Positions 28,974 to 38,479 of a stretch of 54,669 bases of DNA are shown here, one piece after another (positions within the stretch are counted from its first letter, which is position 1; each line of letters begins with the position of its first letter). Under the pieces are notes generated by a model. That model was not told the DNA's origin, did no database searches, and was given only the letters and a program-made list of their open reading frames with translations. The translations under genes and the position numbers were made by a program. The stretch comes from Arsukibacterium perlucidum DSM 18276 (GTDB lineage: Bacteria; Pseudomonadota; Gammaproteobacteria; Enterobacterales; Alteromonadaceae): assembly GCF_000382165.1 (NCBI RefSeq), contig NZ_KB907727.1:1-54669 (forward strand), in the 5' to 3' direction.

Positions 28974-30412
28974 TGAATGCAGTTGAACAGAATTTAATTA
29001 CCGCCTCCGATCTCAGCATGGCAGATCTGGAGCATACTCTTGGCTATTTATTTGGCCATCAGCTCGATTATGCCGATTTATACTTTCAATCCAGTATTCA
29101 TGAATCCTGGGTGCTGGAAGATGGTCTGGTTAAAGATGGCTCTTTTAATATTGAACGCGGTGTGGGTGTCCGGGCCATCAGTGGTGAAAAAACCGGGTTT
29201 GCCTATGCCGACACTATTAGTGCTGCCGCGTTGCAGCAAGCCGCAGGTGCAGCGCGGGGCATTGCCAGCCATGGCCAGCAAGGCCGGGTAAAAGCGTTCA
29301 GCAAAAGTGGTAACAGTAATATTTACCTGCCATGCGAGCCGCTGCAAAGCATGACTAATACCGAAAAGGTGGCGCTGTTAAAGCAGATCGAAGCTTTTAT
29401 CCGCACTCTTGATAGCCGGGCTGAGCAGGTGATGGTGAGTTTGTCCGGCGTGTATGAAGAAGTATTAGTTGCCGCCAGCGATGGCACCTTTGCTACCGAT
29501 ATCCGGCCACTGGTACGGTTGAACTGTTCAGTGTTACTGGAGCAGGATGGCCGGCGCGAGCGTGGCAGTGCCGGCGGCGGAGGTCGTACCGATTATTTGT
29601 ATTTCAGTGAGCTGGTAAATGGCCAGCCGCGCTGGCAGCAATACGCCCGTGACGCGGTGCGGATGGCCCAGGTTAATTTAACCGCCATAGACGCCCCTGC
29701 CGGCACCATGCCGGTGGTGCTGGGTTCGGGCTGGCCCGGCGTGCTGTTGCACGAAGCGGTTGGCCATGGCCTGGAAGGTGACTTTAATCGCAAAGGTTCG
29801 TCAACGTTTAGTGGCCGGATTGGCCAGCAGGTCGCCTCTAAGTTGTGTACTATCGTCGATGACGGTACTTTAGCACACCGGCGTGGCTCGCTTAATGTCG
29901 ATGATGAAGGGGTACCAAGTCAGCACAATGTGCTAATCGAGAAAGGCATTCTGAAAGGCTATATTCAGGATAAACATAATGCGATGCTGATGGGGGTTAA
30001 CCCTACCGGCAATGGCCGGCGCGAGTCGTTCGCTCATTTGCCAATGCCGCGAATGACCAACACCTATATGCTGGCCGGCGAGCATGATCCGGCTGAGATT
30101 ATCGCCAGCGTGAAAAAGGGTATTTATGCTCCGAATTTTGGTGGTGGTCAGGTAGATATCACCTCAGGTAAATTTGTATTTTCGGCCTCAGAGGCTTATT
30201 TAATTGAAGACGGTAAAATCACCAGCCCGATTAAAGGCGCAACTTTAATTGGTAACGGCCCGGCTGCTATGCAGCAAGTGTCGATGGTGGGTAACGACTT
30301 AGCGCTGGATACCGGGGTTGGCGTTTGTGGTAAACAGGGCCAGAGCGTGCCGGTAGGCGTTGGTCAGCCAACCTTAAAACTGGATGCTATGACCGTCGGC
30401 GGCACCCAATAA
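28973..30412 (+). CDS. tldD: Metalloprotease TldD
   Basis: Large subunit of the TldD/TldE (PmbA) protease, which degrades unfolded peptides and processes peptide natural products such as microcin B17 and affects CcdA stability. The 479-aa protein carries the zinc motif HEAVGH (about residues 260-265) in [16 protein letters not shown]. Its partner pmbA is at 32230-33576. The start overlaps the upstream amidase stop (TAATG). Confidence 0.96.
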   Translation: MNAVEQNLITASDLSMADLEHTLGYLFGHQLDYADLYFQSSIHESWVLEDGLVKDGSFNIERGVGVRAISGEKTGFAYADTISAAALQQAAGAARGIASHGQQGRVKAFSKSGNSNIYLPCEPLQSMTNTEKVALLKQIEAFIRTLDSRAEQVMVSLSGVYEEVLVAASDGTFATDIRPLVRLNCSVLLEQDGRRERGSAGGGGRTDYLYFSELVNGQPRWQQYARDAVRMAQVNLTAIDAPAGTMPVVLGSGWPGVLLHEAVGHGLEGDFNRKGSSTFSGRIGQQVASKLCTIVDDGTLAHRRGSLNVDDEGVPSQHNVLIEKGILKGYIQDKHNAMLMGVNPTGNGRRESFAHLPMPRMTNTYMLAGEHDPAEIIASVKKGIYAPNFGGGQVDITSGKFVFSASEAYLIEDGKITSPIKGATLIGNGPAAMQQVSMVGNDLALDTGVGVCGKQGQSVPVGVGQPTLKLDAMTVGGTQ

Positions 30413-30441
30413 CTGATAAAGATCAACAACAGGAAGTAACA

Positions 30442-31437
30442 ATGGCTGCATTTGGTAGTGTTTTTATGCCACAGATGGCATTAACCCGTTTTGAACAGGG
30501 CGCCTGGAGTACCCCGCAGATTGTCCCGGCAGACAGTATTAGCCTGCACCCGGGGGCACATGTGCTGCATTATGCCAGTACTTGTTTTGAAGGCTTAAAA
30601 GCCTTTAAACACGGCGATGGCTCGATTAATTTATTCCGGATGGAAAAAAACGTCGCCCGTTTAATTCAAAGTAGCGGATTGCTGTCATTACCGCAGCCCG
30701 ATGCTGCAACGTTAAGTAATATGATTATCGATATCGTCCGCCAGTACGCCAGCGATGTACCAGAGCCGCCAGGCTCGATGTATATCCGGCCAACCCATAT
30801 TGGTACCGAGGCGGCGATTGGTAAAGCAGCAGCGCCGACTGCCAGCTCAATGCTGTATGTGCTGTTATCACCGGTAGGCGACTACTTTGCTGGAGGCAGT
30901 AAGCCGCTGCGCTTGTTGCTGGAGCAAAACGGTGCCCGCTGTGCGGCGCATATGGGTATGGTTAAAAGTGGTGGTAACTACGCCAGTGCGCTGCAACCCA
31001 TTTTAAAAGCTCGGGCCAGCGTGCAGGCTGATCAGGTGCTGTTCTGCCCGGGTGGCGATGTTCAGGAAACCGGTGCCGCTAACTTTTTGCTGATCGATGG
31101 TAATGAAATTATTACCAAGGCGCTGGATAGTAGCTTCCTGCACGGGGTTACCCGCGATTCAGTACTTACCCTGGCCCGAGATATGGGCATGGTAGTGTCA
31201 GAGCGGGAGCTGAGCGTTGCTGAGTTACTGGAACGTGCGGCCAAGCCAGGTACTGAAGCAGCCCTGTCAGGCACCGCCGCGGTATTAACTCCGGTAGGTA
31301 CCTTAATTGCCGATGGTGTCGAGCATAAAGTGGGTAGTGGTGAAGCCGGCCCGGCTACCATAAAACTGCGCCAGGCGCTGAATGATATTCAGTGGGGCCG
31401 CGCCGAAGATAAGCATGGCTGGTTAACCCGTATTTAA
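30442..31437 (+). CDS. ilvE: Branched-chain amino acid aminotransferase
   Basis: PLP fold-type IV transaminase for the last step of Val/Leu/Ile synthesis. The 331-aa sequence has the type II BCAT pattern: YASTCFEGLKAFK (about residues 45-57), the cofactor-lysine region MVKSGGNYASAL (about 173-184) and the ETGAANFLLI cofactor loop. AGGAAG lies just before the ATG. It is the last gene of the rightward run before the structured intergenic element. Confidence 0.92.
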   Translation: MAAFGSVFMPQMALTRFEQGAWSTPQIVPADSISLHPGAHVLHYASTCFEGLKAFKHGDGSINLFRMEKNVARLIQSSGLLSLPQPDAATLSNMIIDIVRQYASDVPEPPGSMYIRPTHIGTEAAIGKAAAPTASSMLYVLLSPVGDYFAGGSKPLRLLLEQNGARCAAHMGMVKSGGNYASALQPILKARASVQADQVLFCPGGDVQETGAANFLLIDGNEIITKALDSSFLHGVTRDSVLTLARDMGMVVSERELSVAELLERAAKPGTEAALSGTAAVLTPVGTLIADGVEHKVGSGEAGPATIKLRQALNDIQWGRAEDKHGWLTRI

Positions 31438-31465
31438 GACTGAATAATTGACCATTTAAGCGGAG

Positions 31466-31557
31466 TCGGTTTGCCCTAAACTAACCGTTGAAGCCCTGGA
31501 TGGGCGGAAACGAGCACCCAGGGATGGGTTCACGGCGTGTTAGTGTGGGCAAACCGA
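31466..31557. repeat. structured intergenic element with perfect 11-bp inverted ends
   Basis: Between convergent ilvE and darP, TCGGTTTGCCC (31466-31476) and GGGCAAACCGA (31547-31557) are perfect reverse complements. Moving inward, CTAAC (31481-31485) pairs with GTTAG (31539-31543) and CCGT (31485-31488) with ACGG (31532-31535), although these two inner pairs share a base. Inside are two small hairpins, GCCC/GGGC (31493-31505) and ACCC/GGGT (31516-31529), each with GGAT or GGGAT in its loop. The whole folds as a long stem with two arms. No T-run follows. It may be a dispersed repeat, a small RNA or an unusual bidirectional terminator. Confidence 0.6.
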
Positions 31558-31571
31558 TGAAAGCGGAAACC

Positions 31572-32111
31572 CTAACCGTTCTCGCCATCCATAATCACCG
31601 GCCGGATCAACTGAAACAGCTCGCGAAAGGCTTTTGGTGGTTGCTCTTTTTCCTGCTCTTTCTTGGCCTGGCGGATCAACAAACGCAATTGCTGAATTTC
31701 TACATCCGGATAGGCTGCCACAAACTCAGTTAAGGCATCATCGTTATGCAGCAGCTTTTCACGCCATTTTTCCACCTTATGAAACTGTTTATCAGCGGCT
31801 TGTTTGGTATTACGCATTACCGCCAGTGCCTGCTCTATTTGCTCGACATCGCGGGTACGCATTAAGCGGCCGATAAACTGAATATGGCGGCGCAGTGCTT
31901 CGCGCTTTTTTGCCAGCTTATCGGCCAGTTCCAGTGCATCCAGCAGTTCTTCATCCAGCGGTACTTTGGCCCGGGCAGCCGGGCTTAACGCCACCAGCTC
32001 TTCGCCCAGCGCTTGCAGGGCATGCATTTCACGTTTGATCTGGCTTTTGCTGATATGGTCTGGTTGTTCCAGCCATTTACTGTCGCCATATTTAAATTCG
32101 GTTTCGGTCAT
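31572..32111 (-). CDS. darP: Ribosome biogenesis factor DarP (YjgA, DUF615)
   Basis: A 179-aa, highly charged helical protein of the YjgA/DUF615 family, which associates with late 50S assembly intermediates. Recognisable patterns are the N-terminal EWLEQPDHISKSQIKREMHALQALGEEL-like block (here from about residue 10) and the C-terminal LRLLIRQAKKEQ. In many gammaproteobacteria it is divergent from pmbA exactly as here. Confidence 0.92.
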   Translation of the reverse strand: MTETEFKYGDSKWLEQPDHISKSQIKREMHALQALGEELVALSPAARAKVPLDEELLDALELADKLAKKREALRRHIQFIGRLMRTRDVEQIEQALAVMRNTKQAADKQFHKVEKWREKLLHNDDALTEFVAAYPDVEIQQLRLLIRQAKKEQEKEQPPKAFRELFQLIRPVIMDGENG

Positions 32112-32140
32112 GGTGCTTCTTCATTAGCAGATTTGTGCTA

Positions 32141-32149
32141 AGTATAACA
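32141..32149 (-). promoter_or_regulatory. extended -10 promoter for darP
   Basis: On the minus strand the sequence TGTTATACT provides an extended -10 (TGN plus TATACT at 32146-32141). It would start transcription about 23 bases before the darP ATG. No good -35 is present, which an extended -10 can tolerate. Confidence 0.4.
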
Positions 32150-32229
32150 CTAAACTTATGTCTGCTGGCAGCAGCCTTAAGCAGTCTATGGTAAGCTTGG
32201 CACAAATAGCCCGATCAGCAAGAGTGAAT

Positions 32230-33576
32230 ATGCAAGCAACAGAACAAAACGTCTGGCAGGAAATTGCCGAAGTTAAAGATGCAGTAAGTGCAGTACTGGC
32301 CCGTGCTAAAGAATTGGGCGCCAGCAGTGCTGAAGCCTCAATGAGCCGCACCCGTGGTTTAAGTGTGGAAACCCGCCATGGCGAGGTTGAAACGGTTGAG
32401 TTTAATCAGGACGGTGGCCTGGGCATCAGTTTATATTTTGGCCAGCGAAAAGGCTCAGCGTCGACTGCTGATCTCAGTCCGCAGGCACTGGAACGCGCTG
32501 TCGCTGCTGCTGCTGATATCGCCCGTTATACGTCAGAAGACCCGCATGCCGGGGTGGCTGAAGCGGGTTGGCTGGAATTCAGCCCACCAGATTTAGATTT
32601 ATTTTACCCCGACAGCATCAGTACTGAGCTGGCTATCAGCTTATGCGCAGGCGCAGAAGAAGCGGCCTTTGCCACCGATAAGCGGATCACTAACTCTGAA
32701 GGCGCTTCATTTTCATCCCATCAGGGCTTAAAAGTGTATGGTAATAGCCATGGCCAGTTAGTGGGTTATCCCAGTTCACGGCATAGCTTTAGCTGCGTAA
32801 TGATTGGCGAGCAAGACGATGATATGCAGCGGGATTACAGCTTTACTGTGGCCCGCCAGTACAGCAAATTGCTGGATCCGAAACAGATTGGCCGTGAAGC
32901 AGCACTGGAAACCGTAGCCCGTTTAGGTGCGCGTCAGGTACCTACCCAGAAAGTACCGGTTATTTTCCGGGCCGATATAGCCAGCAGCTTGTTTGGTCAT
33001 CTGGTATCGGCCATCAGCGGCGGCAGCATTTACCGTAAATCCAGTTTCTTACTGGATAAAGTAGGCAAACAGGTAATGGCAGCGGGCGTAACGATTCAGG
33101 AACAACCGCATTTGCCCCAGGCGCTGGCTTCCAGCCCGTTCGACGCAGAGGGCGTTAAAACCCGTGATTTAGCAGTGATTGAAAGTGGCGTATTAAACAC
33201 CTACTTAACTACCAGCTACTCTGCACGCAAGCTGGGTATGACCAGTACCGGCCATGCTGGTGGTATTCATAACTGGCTGATTAGCCACGGTAATGATGAT
33301 TTAGCCGCGCTATGCCGGCAAATGGGTAAAGGTTTGCTGGTTACTGAACTAATGGGCCAGGGCGTGAATACTGTTACTGGTGATTACTCGCGGGGCGCCA
33401 GTGGTTTCTGGGTTGAGCATGGCGAAATTCAGTTTCCGGTTGCAGAAGTAACTATAGCCGGTAATCTGGCCGATATGTTTCTGAATATTGCAGCAGTGGG
33501 CAACGATGTAGATCGCCGTGGCGGGGTGCTGACCGGTTCAGTGTTGATAAGCCAGATGCAGCTGGCAGGCGCGTAA
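32230..33576 (+). CDS. pmbA: Metalloprotease subunit PmbA (TldE)
   Basis: The second subunit of the TldD/TldE protease. The protein is homologous to TldD in fold but has no HExxxH motif, as expected for TldE. The frame is open from 32158, but ATG 32230 gives 448 aa, the normal PmbA length. It is followed by a strong bidirectional terminator. Confidence 0.94.
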   Translation: MQATEQNVWQEIAEVKDAVSAVLARAKELGASSAEASMSRTRGLSVETRHGEVETVEFNQDGGLGISLYFGQRKGSASTADLSPQALERAVAAAADIARYTSEDPHAGVAEAGWLEFSPPDLDLFYPDSISTELAISLCAGAEEAAFATDKRITNSEGASFSSHQGLKVYGNSHGQLVGYPSSRHSFSCVMIGEQDDDMQRDYSFTVARQYSKLLDPKQIGREAALETVARLGARQVPTQKVPVIFRADIASSLFGHLVSAISGGSIYRKSSFLLDKVGKQVMAAGVTIQEQPHLPQALASSPFDAEGVKTRDLAVIESGVLNTYLTTSYSARKLGMTSTGHAGGIHNWLISHGNDDLAALCRQMGKGLLVTELMGQGVNTVTGDYSRGASGFWVEHGEIQFPVAEVTIAGNLADMFLNIAAVGNDVDRRGGVLTGSVLISQMQLAGA

Positions 33577-33605
33577 CCTTTTCAAAATATTTTTCTGGTC
33601 GTATA

Positions 33606-33635
33606 AAAAAGCCCTGCTAAGAAGCAGGGCTTTTT
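33606..33635. terminator. bidirectional terminator between pmbA and the M3 peptidase
   Basis: AAAAAGCCCTGCT and AGCAGGGCTTTTT form a perfect 13-bp inverted repeat with loop AAGA. It has A- and T-runs on both sides, so it can stop both convergent transcripts. Confidence 0.92.
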
Positions 33636-33664
33636 GTTTGAGTAACAGTTAGCGGATAAGCTGC

Positions 33665-35833
33665 TTACTCTACCTTGGTTTTCAGACCACGACGGATCAA
33701 CAGCGCGTCAGTGGTAGGCTCCTGGCCACGGAATGCTTTGTAGGAATCCATGGTAGGACGGGAGTTACCCACTTCCAGAATGTTTTTCCGGTAGTGATCA
33801 CCATTCTCACGGGTTAAACCGCCGCGCGATTGCACATAGGCAAAGGCATCAGCTGCCAGAATTTCACTCCACATATAGGCATAGTAACCGGCTGAATAAC
33901 CGCCGCCCATTGAGTGGGAGAAAAACGGCGACTTATAGCGTGGTGGTACTGCTGGCAAATCAACACCATGTTTTTTCAGGGCAGCGGCTTCAAAAGCGTT
34001 CACATCCTGCAACGGTGCATCAGCAGACAGCGAGTGCCATTCCATGTCTAACAGAGCGGCTGACATATACTCTAAAGTATCGAAACCCTGGTTAAAGCTG
34101 CGTGAACGTAACACTTTATCCAGCAGCTCTGCAGGAATTGGCTCGCCGGTTTCATAATGCTTGGCGTAGTTCGCTAATACTTCAGGGTGCTGGGCCCAGT
34201 CTTCTTCAAATGTCGACGGAAACTCAACAAAGTCACGCGATACTGAGGTGCCAGCTAACGTTGGGAACTTCACGTTAGAGAACATACCGTGAATACCATG
34301 ACCTAGTTCATGGAAAATGGTGGTGGTATGGTCGTAACTGATTAACGTTGGGTTGCCATCCGGTGCTTTTGGAATGTTCATTACATTCACTACTACCGGC
34401 TTGGTACCTAACAGGTGCGACTGGCCAACGAAAGAACTCATCCAGGCGCCACCACGTTTACCTTCACGGGCAAAGTAGTCAGCATAGAAAATAGCCATGC
34501 TGCTGCCGTCGGCATCAAACACTTCATAAGCTTTCACGTCCGGGTGGTATACCGGCAAATCTGGACGCGGTTCGAACCGGATACCATAAAAGCGGTTTAA
34601 GGTGTAAAACACACCATCTTCCAGTACCCGGTTAAACTCGAAGTACTTTTTCACTTCGTTCTCGTCTAAATCGTATTTGGCCTGGCGTACCAGCTCAGCA
34701 TAGTATTCCCAGTCCCACGGCTGGGCTTCGAAATCACCGCCTTGTTGTTTAATCATGGCATTAATGTCAGCCAGTTCTTTTTTTGTATTCTCTACCACGG
34801 CTGGCACCATACTGCCCAGCATGTCGAAAACTGCCTCCGGAGTTTTGGCCATTTGCGCTTCTAAACCATAGCTGGCCCAGTTAGCATAACCCAGTAATTT
34901 TGCGCGCTCTGCCCGCAGTTGCGCTAAGCGGCTGACGATAGGTGTGGTATCAAACTCACCGCTCTGGCCACGGTAGGCTGAAGCTTCCCAAACCCGCTGC
35001 CGCAGTTCGCGGTTATCCAGCTGGCTTAATACTGGCTGGCGGGTGGTATTGGTAATGCTCAGCAGGTACTTGCCTTCATGGCCGGCTGCTTTCGCTGCGT
35101 CAGCGGCTGCTTTGATCTGAGCGTCGGTTAAGCCTGCCAGTTCGTCTTTGCTCTCAACTACCACAGCAATGTTTTTGGTTTCAGCCAACAGGTTTTGAGC
35201 AAACTTGGTGGTCAGAGTAGAGTGCTCTTCATTCAATGCCCGGATAGCGGTTTTCTGCTCTTCCGTTAACTGAGCGCCAGCCCGGACAAAACGATCGTAA
35301 TACACTTCAGCCAGACGCACACCTTCGGCATCCAGTTTTAACTCGTTGCGATTATCATAAATCGCTTTAACCCGGGCAAATAACGCCGGATTCAGGCTGA
35401 TGTTGTCAGAGTGGGCGGCCATTTTCGGCGCCAGCTCAGTTTGAATTTTACGACGCTGTTCGTTACTGTCAGTACCGGTCAGGTTATAAAATACCCGGGA
35501 TACCCGGGATAGCATCTCACCGCTTTTCTCAAGCGCCACCAGGGTGTTTTCAAAGGTGGGGTCGGCCGGGTTATTGGCAATAGCTTCTACTTCAGCCATA
35601 TGCTGGCTCATACCTTCGGCAAAGGCTGGCAGGAAGTGATCGTCTTTTATGGCACTGAAATCAGGGGCCTGATATTGCAGGCTGCTTTGCTGAAAAAACG
35701 GGTTTGTGCTGGTCACTTCGCTATTCTCAACGGCTGATGGGGTAGAGGCTACCTGAGTTGGGGCTGTATTGTCTGAGCAGGCGCTCAAAGCAAAAATAGC
35801 ACCCATCGCAGTAGCGAGTAATGTTTTGCGCAT
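33665..35833 (-). CDS. M3-family peptidyl-dipeptidase lipoprotein (Dcp-like)
   Basis: Zinc metallopeptidase of the thimet/Dcp family (M3A), 722 aa. The zinc site HELGH is in FHELGHGIHGMF (about residue 503), with the third ligand in the following EFPSTFEEDW. The N-terminus is a lipoprotein signal peptide (FALSAC, Cys about residue 19), so the enzyme acts in the periplasm or on a membrane face, unlike cytosolic E. coli Dcp. GGAG precedes the ATG by about eight bases. Confidence 0.92.
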   Translation of the reverse strand: MRKTLLATAMGAIFALSACSDNTAPTQVASTPSAVENSEVTSTNPFFQQSSLQYQAPDFSAIKDDHFLPAFAEGMSQHMAEVEAIANNPADPTFENTLVALEKSGEMLSRVSRVFYNLTGTDSNEQRRKIQTELAPKMAAHSDNISLNPALFARVKAIYDNRNELKLDAEGVRLAEVYYDRFVRAGAQLTEEQKTAIRALNEEHSTLTTKFAQNLLAETKNIAVVVESKDELAGLTDAQIKAAADAAKAAGHEGKYLLSITNTTRQPVLSQLDNRELRQRVWEASAYRGQSGEFDTTPIVSRLAQLRAERAKLLGYANWASYGLEAQMAKTPEAVFDMLGSMVPAVVENTKKELADINAMIKQQGGDFEAQPWDWEYYAELVRQAKYDLDENEVKKYFEFNRVLEDGVFYTLNRFYGIRFEPRPDLPVYHPDVKAYEVFDADGSSMAIFYADYFAREGKRGGAWMSSFVGQSHLLGTKPVVVNVMNIPKAPDGNPTLISYDHTTTIFHELGHGIHGMFSNVKFPTLAGTSVSRDFVEFPSTFEEDWAQHPEVLANYAKHYETGEPIPAELLDKVLRSRSFNQGFDTLEYMSAALLDMEWHSLSADAPLQDVNAFEAAALKKHGVDLPAVPPRYKSPFFSHSMGGGYSAGYYAYMWSEILAADAFAYVQSRGGLTRENGDHYRKNILEVGNSRPTMDSYKAFRGQEPTTDALLIRRGLKTKVE

Positions 35834-36001
35834 TGTTATGTCTCCGTGGCGTGATTGCGGCTAAAGCCGCTAGTCATTATTATCAGCGGCACCAGATAAG
35901 GTGCGCTGTAGCAGATGCAGTATGCCAAAAATGGCAGCAAAATGCCGGGCTTTGCAGCCAATGGTAAGCAAATTAAGATAAAAACCGGCTAAGTGCAACT
36001 T

Positions 36002-37936
36002 TTAGCCCGCTGCAGGCCCTGCAGCGGGCAATTCAAAGTAAAAGCAGCTGCCTTGCTCGCGGCGTTGGTAGCCAATCTGACCAGCCATTTGCTCAATCAG
36101 CGCTTTACTGATCGCCAGGCCTAAACCGGTACCACTATGCTGACGACTGTCCTTATTGTCGGCTTGGGCAAACCGCTGAAACAGTTGTGGTAAAAACTCG
36201 TTAGCCACGCCACCACCCTGATCAATTATACTAACCCGGATCATCTGGTTGTGCTCACTCAGCTTAATTTCTACTGTACTGTCGGTCGGTGGAAATTTTA
36301 CGGCGTTAGACAGTAAATTCAGGCACACCTGGCTGAGGCGACCTTTATCGGCGAGCACCAGATAAGGCTTTTCTTTGTCGTAGGTTATAACCAGTTTTTG
36401 TTTATGTTGCATAGCGGCAATTTGGGTAATGCTTTGTTCCAGCAAGGGGATCATCGCTACGGCAGTGATATCAAAGCGCATTTTTCCGCTGATCAGCCGC
36501 TCGGTATCAAGTAGATCATTAATCAGCTGATTTAGCTGACCACAGCTGCTGTGTGCCATGGTTAACATTTTCTGGGCAGAACGGTTCAAGTCACCCAGCG
36601 CGCCACCTATCGCTAAACTTAAGGCGCCATTAATGGCAGTTAGCGGTGTGCGTAATTCGTGGCTTACTGTGGCCACAAAGTCATTCTTCAACTTTTCAAT
36701 TCGCTTGCGCCCGGTAATATCGCGAATCAATAACAGCTGATGTTGCTGCTGGCCCAATACCAGCAGGCTGCGCGACAGCGATAGCTCGAACTGGCTACTG
36801 TCCTGGCGCAAACCATTACCTTCAAACTCCTGGCCTGGGTCTGATGTTGCGCTGTATATTGCTTCAACACTTTCCGGTGTAGCCAGCAACATCGACCAAT
36901 GTAAGCCTTGCAAACTGGCTTTAGGGTAATCAAATAACCGACAACAGGACAAGTTAGCGTCTTCAATAATACCTTCTTCATCGGTAACAATAATGGCATC
37001 AAGTACATTATCGGTTACCGCCCGCAAATAGCTTTCGCTGTGGCTCAGCTCATTGGCGGTTTGCCGTAGTTGCTGCCGTGAATAAAACAACCACGCTAAT
37101 AAGATCAGCAAACATAAGGTAGTGAAATACAGGCCTGCACGTAACATGTTGCTGCGGTCGAACGCTGGGTCGGTGGCCCGAATTGCCATTTGCCAGTCGG
37201 CCCCGCGAATCGCCAGGTTCAGCAGCAGGCTGTCGTCGTAAAATAAACGTGGCTCACCAAAAAAACTGTTGCCATATTCATTCTGACCCGGCGTTTTGCC
37301 ACGCAGTGCTATCGCCACATTTTGCTCGGCAGCACTTGCAGCCAGCAGCGACCAGACAGTTTCTATATTAATTACTGTGCTTAAAATACCCCAGTAGCTA
37401 TCGTCCGGAATAAAAACAGGTAGGCGATAAATAAATGCCTGGCCGCCCTGCACTAAGCGCACAGGACCAATCAGACGGGCCTGACCACTTTGAATCGTCT
37501 CCTCAACTACTGGCCATTGGTCAGGTAAATCAGGGTAATATAAGTTTATTGCCCGCTCATTGCCGGCCAGCGGGTAAATATATTGCAGCCGGTTGCCCGG
37601 GGCCACGCCAATATTGCGGATGTGTTTGGCTTGTTGCACTAAACCCGGTAGTAAAATATCCAGCTCGGCTTTATCAAGTTTACCGCCACTGGCTTTCACA
37701 TAAGAAGCCAGGCCCACCGTTAAATACAGTGGAATATTTAACTCCGCTTCCAGCATCGCTTTCAGCAGGCCGCCACTAGCGACCTCATGCCGTAATTGCT
37801 GGCTGCGGGTATGCTGTTGTTCGTGCTTTACCATAGTTTCAGTAGCCAGCATCGCAGCGCCAGCCAATAATATCAACAGTAACCAGTGCCAATAGCGCAG
37901 CGCGCTAAAAAAACCAAGCATTAAAAAGGGTTCCAT
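36002..37936 (-). CDS. CHASE-PAS hybrid-free sensor histidine kinase
   Basis: A 644-aa membrane histidine kinase. Order: first membrane helix (about residues 10-30), periplasmic CHASE-type sensor domain (about 60-215; LYLTVGLASYVKASGG, GLIPG-like region), second helix (about 270-290), PAS domain (about 305-410), HisKA with phospho-acceptor His in SHELRTPLTAINGA (about 428) and HATPase_c with N box LNLLSNAVKF and G boxes DQGGGV and GTGLGLAI (about 530-640). No response regulator is adjacent, so its partner is elsewhere. The signal is unknown. Confidence 0.9.
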   Translation of the reverse strand: MEPFLMLGFFSALRYWHWLLLILLAGAAMLATETMVKHEQQHTRSQQLRHEVASGGLLKAMLEAELNIPLYLTVGLASYVKASGGKLDKAELDILLPGLVQQAKHIRNIGVAPGNRLQYIYPLAGNERAINLYYPDLPDQWPVVEETIQSGQARLIGPVRLVQGGQAFIYRLPVFIPDDSYWGILSTVINIETVWSLLAASAAEQNVAIALRGKTPGQNEYGNSFFGEPRLFYDDSLLLNLAIRGADWQMAIRATDPAFDRSNMLRAGLYFTTLCLLILLAWLFYSRQQLRQTANELSHSESYLRAVTDNVLDAIIVTDEEGIIEDANLSCCRLFDYPKASLQGLHWSMLLATPESVEAIYSATSDPGQEFEGNGLRQDSSQFELSLSRSLLVLGQQQHQLLLIRDITGRKRIEKLKNDFVATVSHELRTPLTAINGALSLAIGGALGDLNRSAQKMLTMAHSSCGQLNQLINDLLDTERLISGKMRFDITAVAMIPLLEQSITQIAAMQHKQKLVITYDKEKPYLVLADKGRLSQVCLNLLSNAVKFPPTDSTVEIKLSEHNQMIRVSIIDQGGGVANEFLPQLFQRFAQADNKDSRQHSGTGLGLAISKALIEQMAGQIGYQRREQGSCFYFELPAAGPAAG

Positions 37937-38027
37937 AACAACAGTTAAACTACTCTAGCCTGTCGTTGGCGGCGGTGCAATCATCAGTTAAATAAACTGT
38001 TTGCCTAAAAAACGCACTGCCAGGTAA

Positions 38028-38056
38028 TAGACTTACATTAAAAGCCTGTCTATAAT
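38028..38056 (+). promoter_or_regulatory. tRNA-Arg promoter
   Basis: TAGACT (38028-38033) and a perfect TATAAT (38051-38056) with 17-base spacing, followed by a GC-rich discriminator (GCGCGCTCG) typical of stringently controlled stable-RNA promoters. It lies about 20 bases before the tRNA. Confidence 0.7.
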
Positions 38057-38083
38057 GCGCGCTCGCACCTAGGTGCGAAGGTT

Positions 38084-38160
<77 letters not shown>

Positions 38161-38168
38161 TAACAATC

Positions 38169-38200
38169 AACCACTTACGCGAAAGCTAAGTGGTTTTTTT
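38169..38200 (+). terminator. tRNA-Arg terminator
   Basis: AACCACTTA (38169-38177) pairs with TAAGTGGTT (38187-38195), extended inward by a GC pair with a GAAA loop, and is followed by seven T residues from 38194. It is a classical intrinsic terminator directly after the tRNA. Confidence 0.9.
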
Positions 38201-38479
38201 GTTTAATGTGCCTCGATTGTGCCATGTTTGTGTCTTGCTTCAATATTATGCCAGCTATAAAGAGCGATATTTGACCTTTGCTCTCTTTTTAAGCTTTGAT
38301 ATGGTGAGCGTCTACCAGAGTTCTGACATGAGATAGATATCGCACTTTTTGTCTATCCATCATCTATTAAGCATGATTTAATACCTTAAAACTATAATTC
38401 TAATTTCTGCTTAGGTTCCCTTTAAAGGAATCTAAAAATTGCGTTAAAACAATATTCTGACAAACTATAAGGTAATCGT

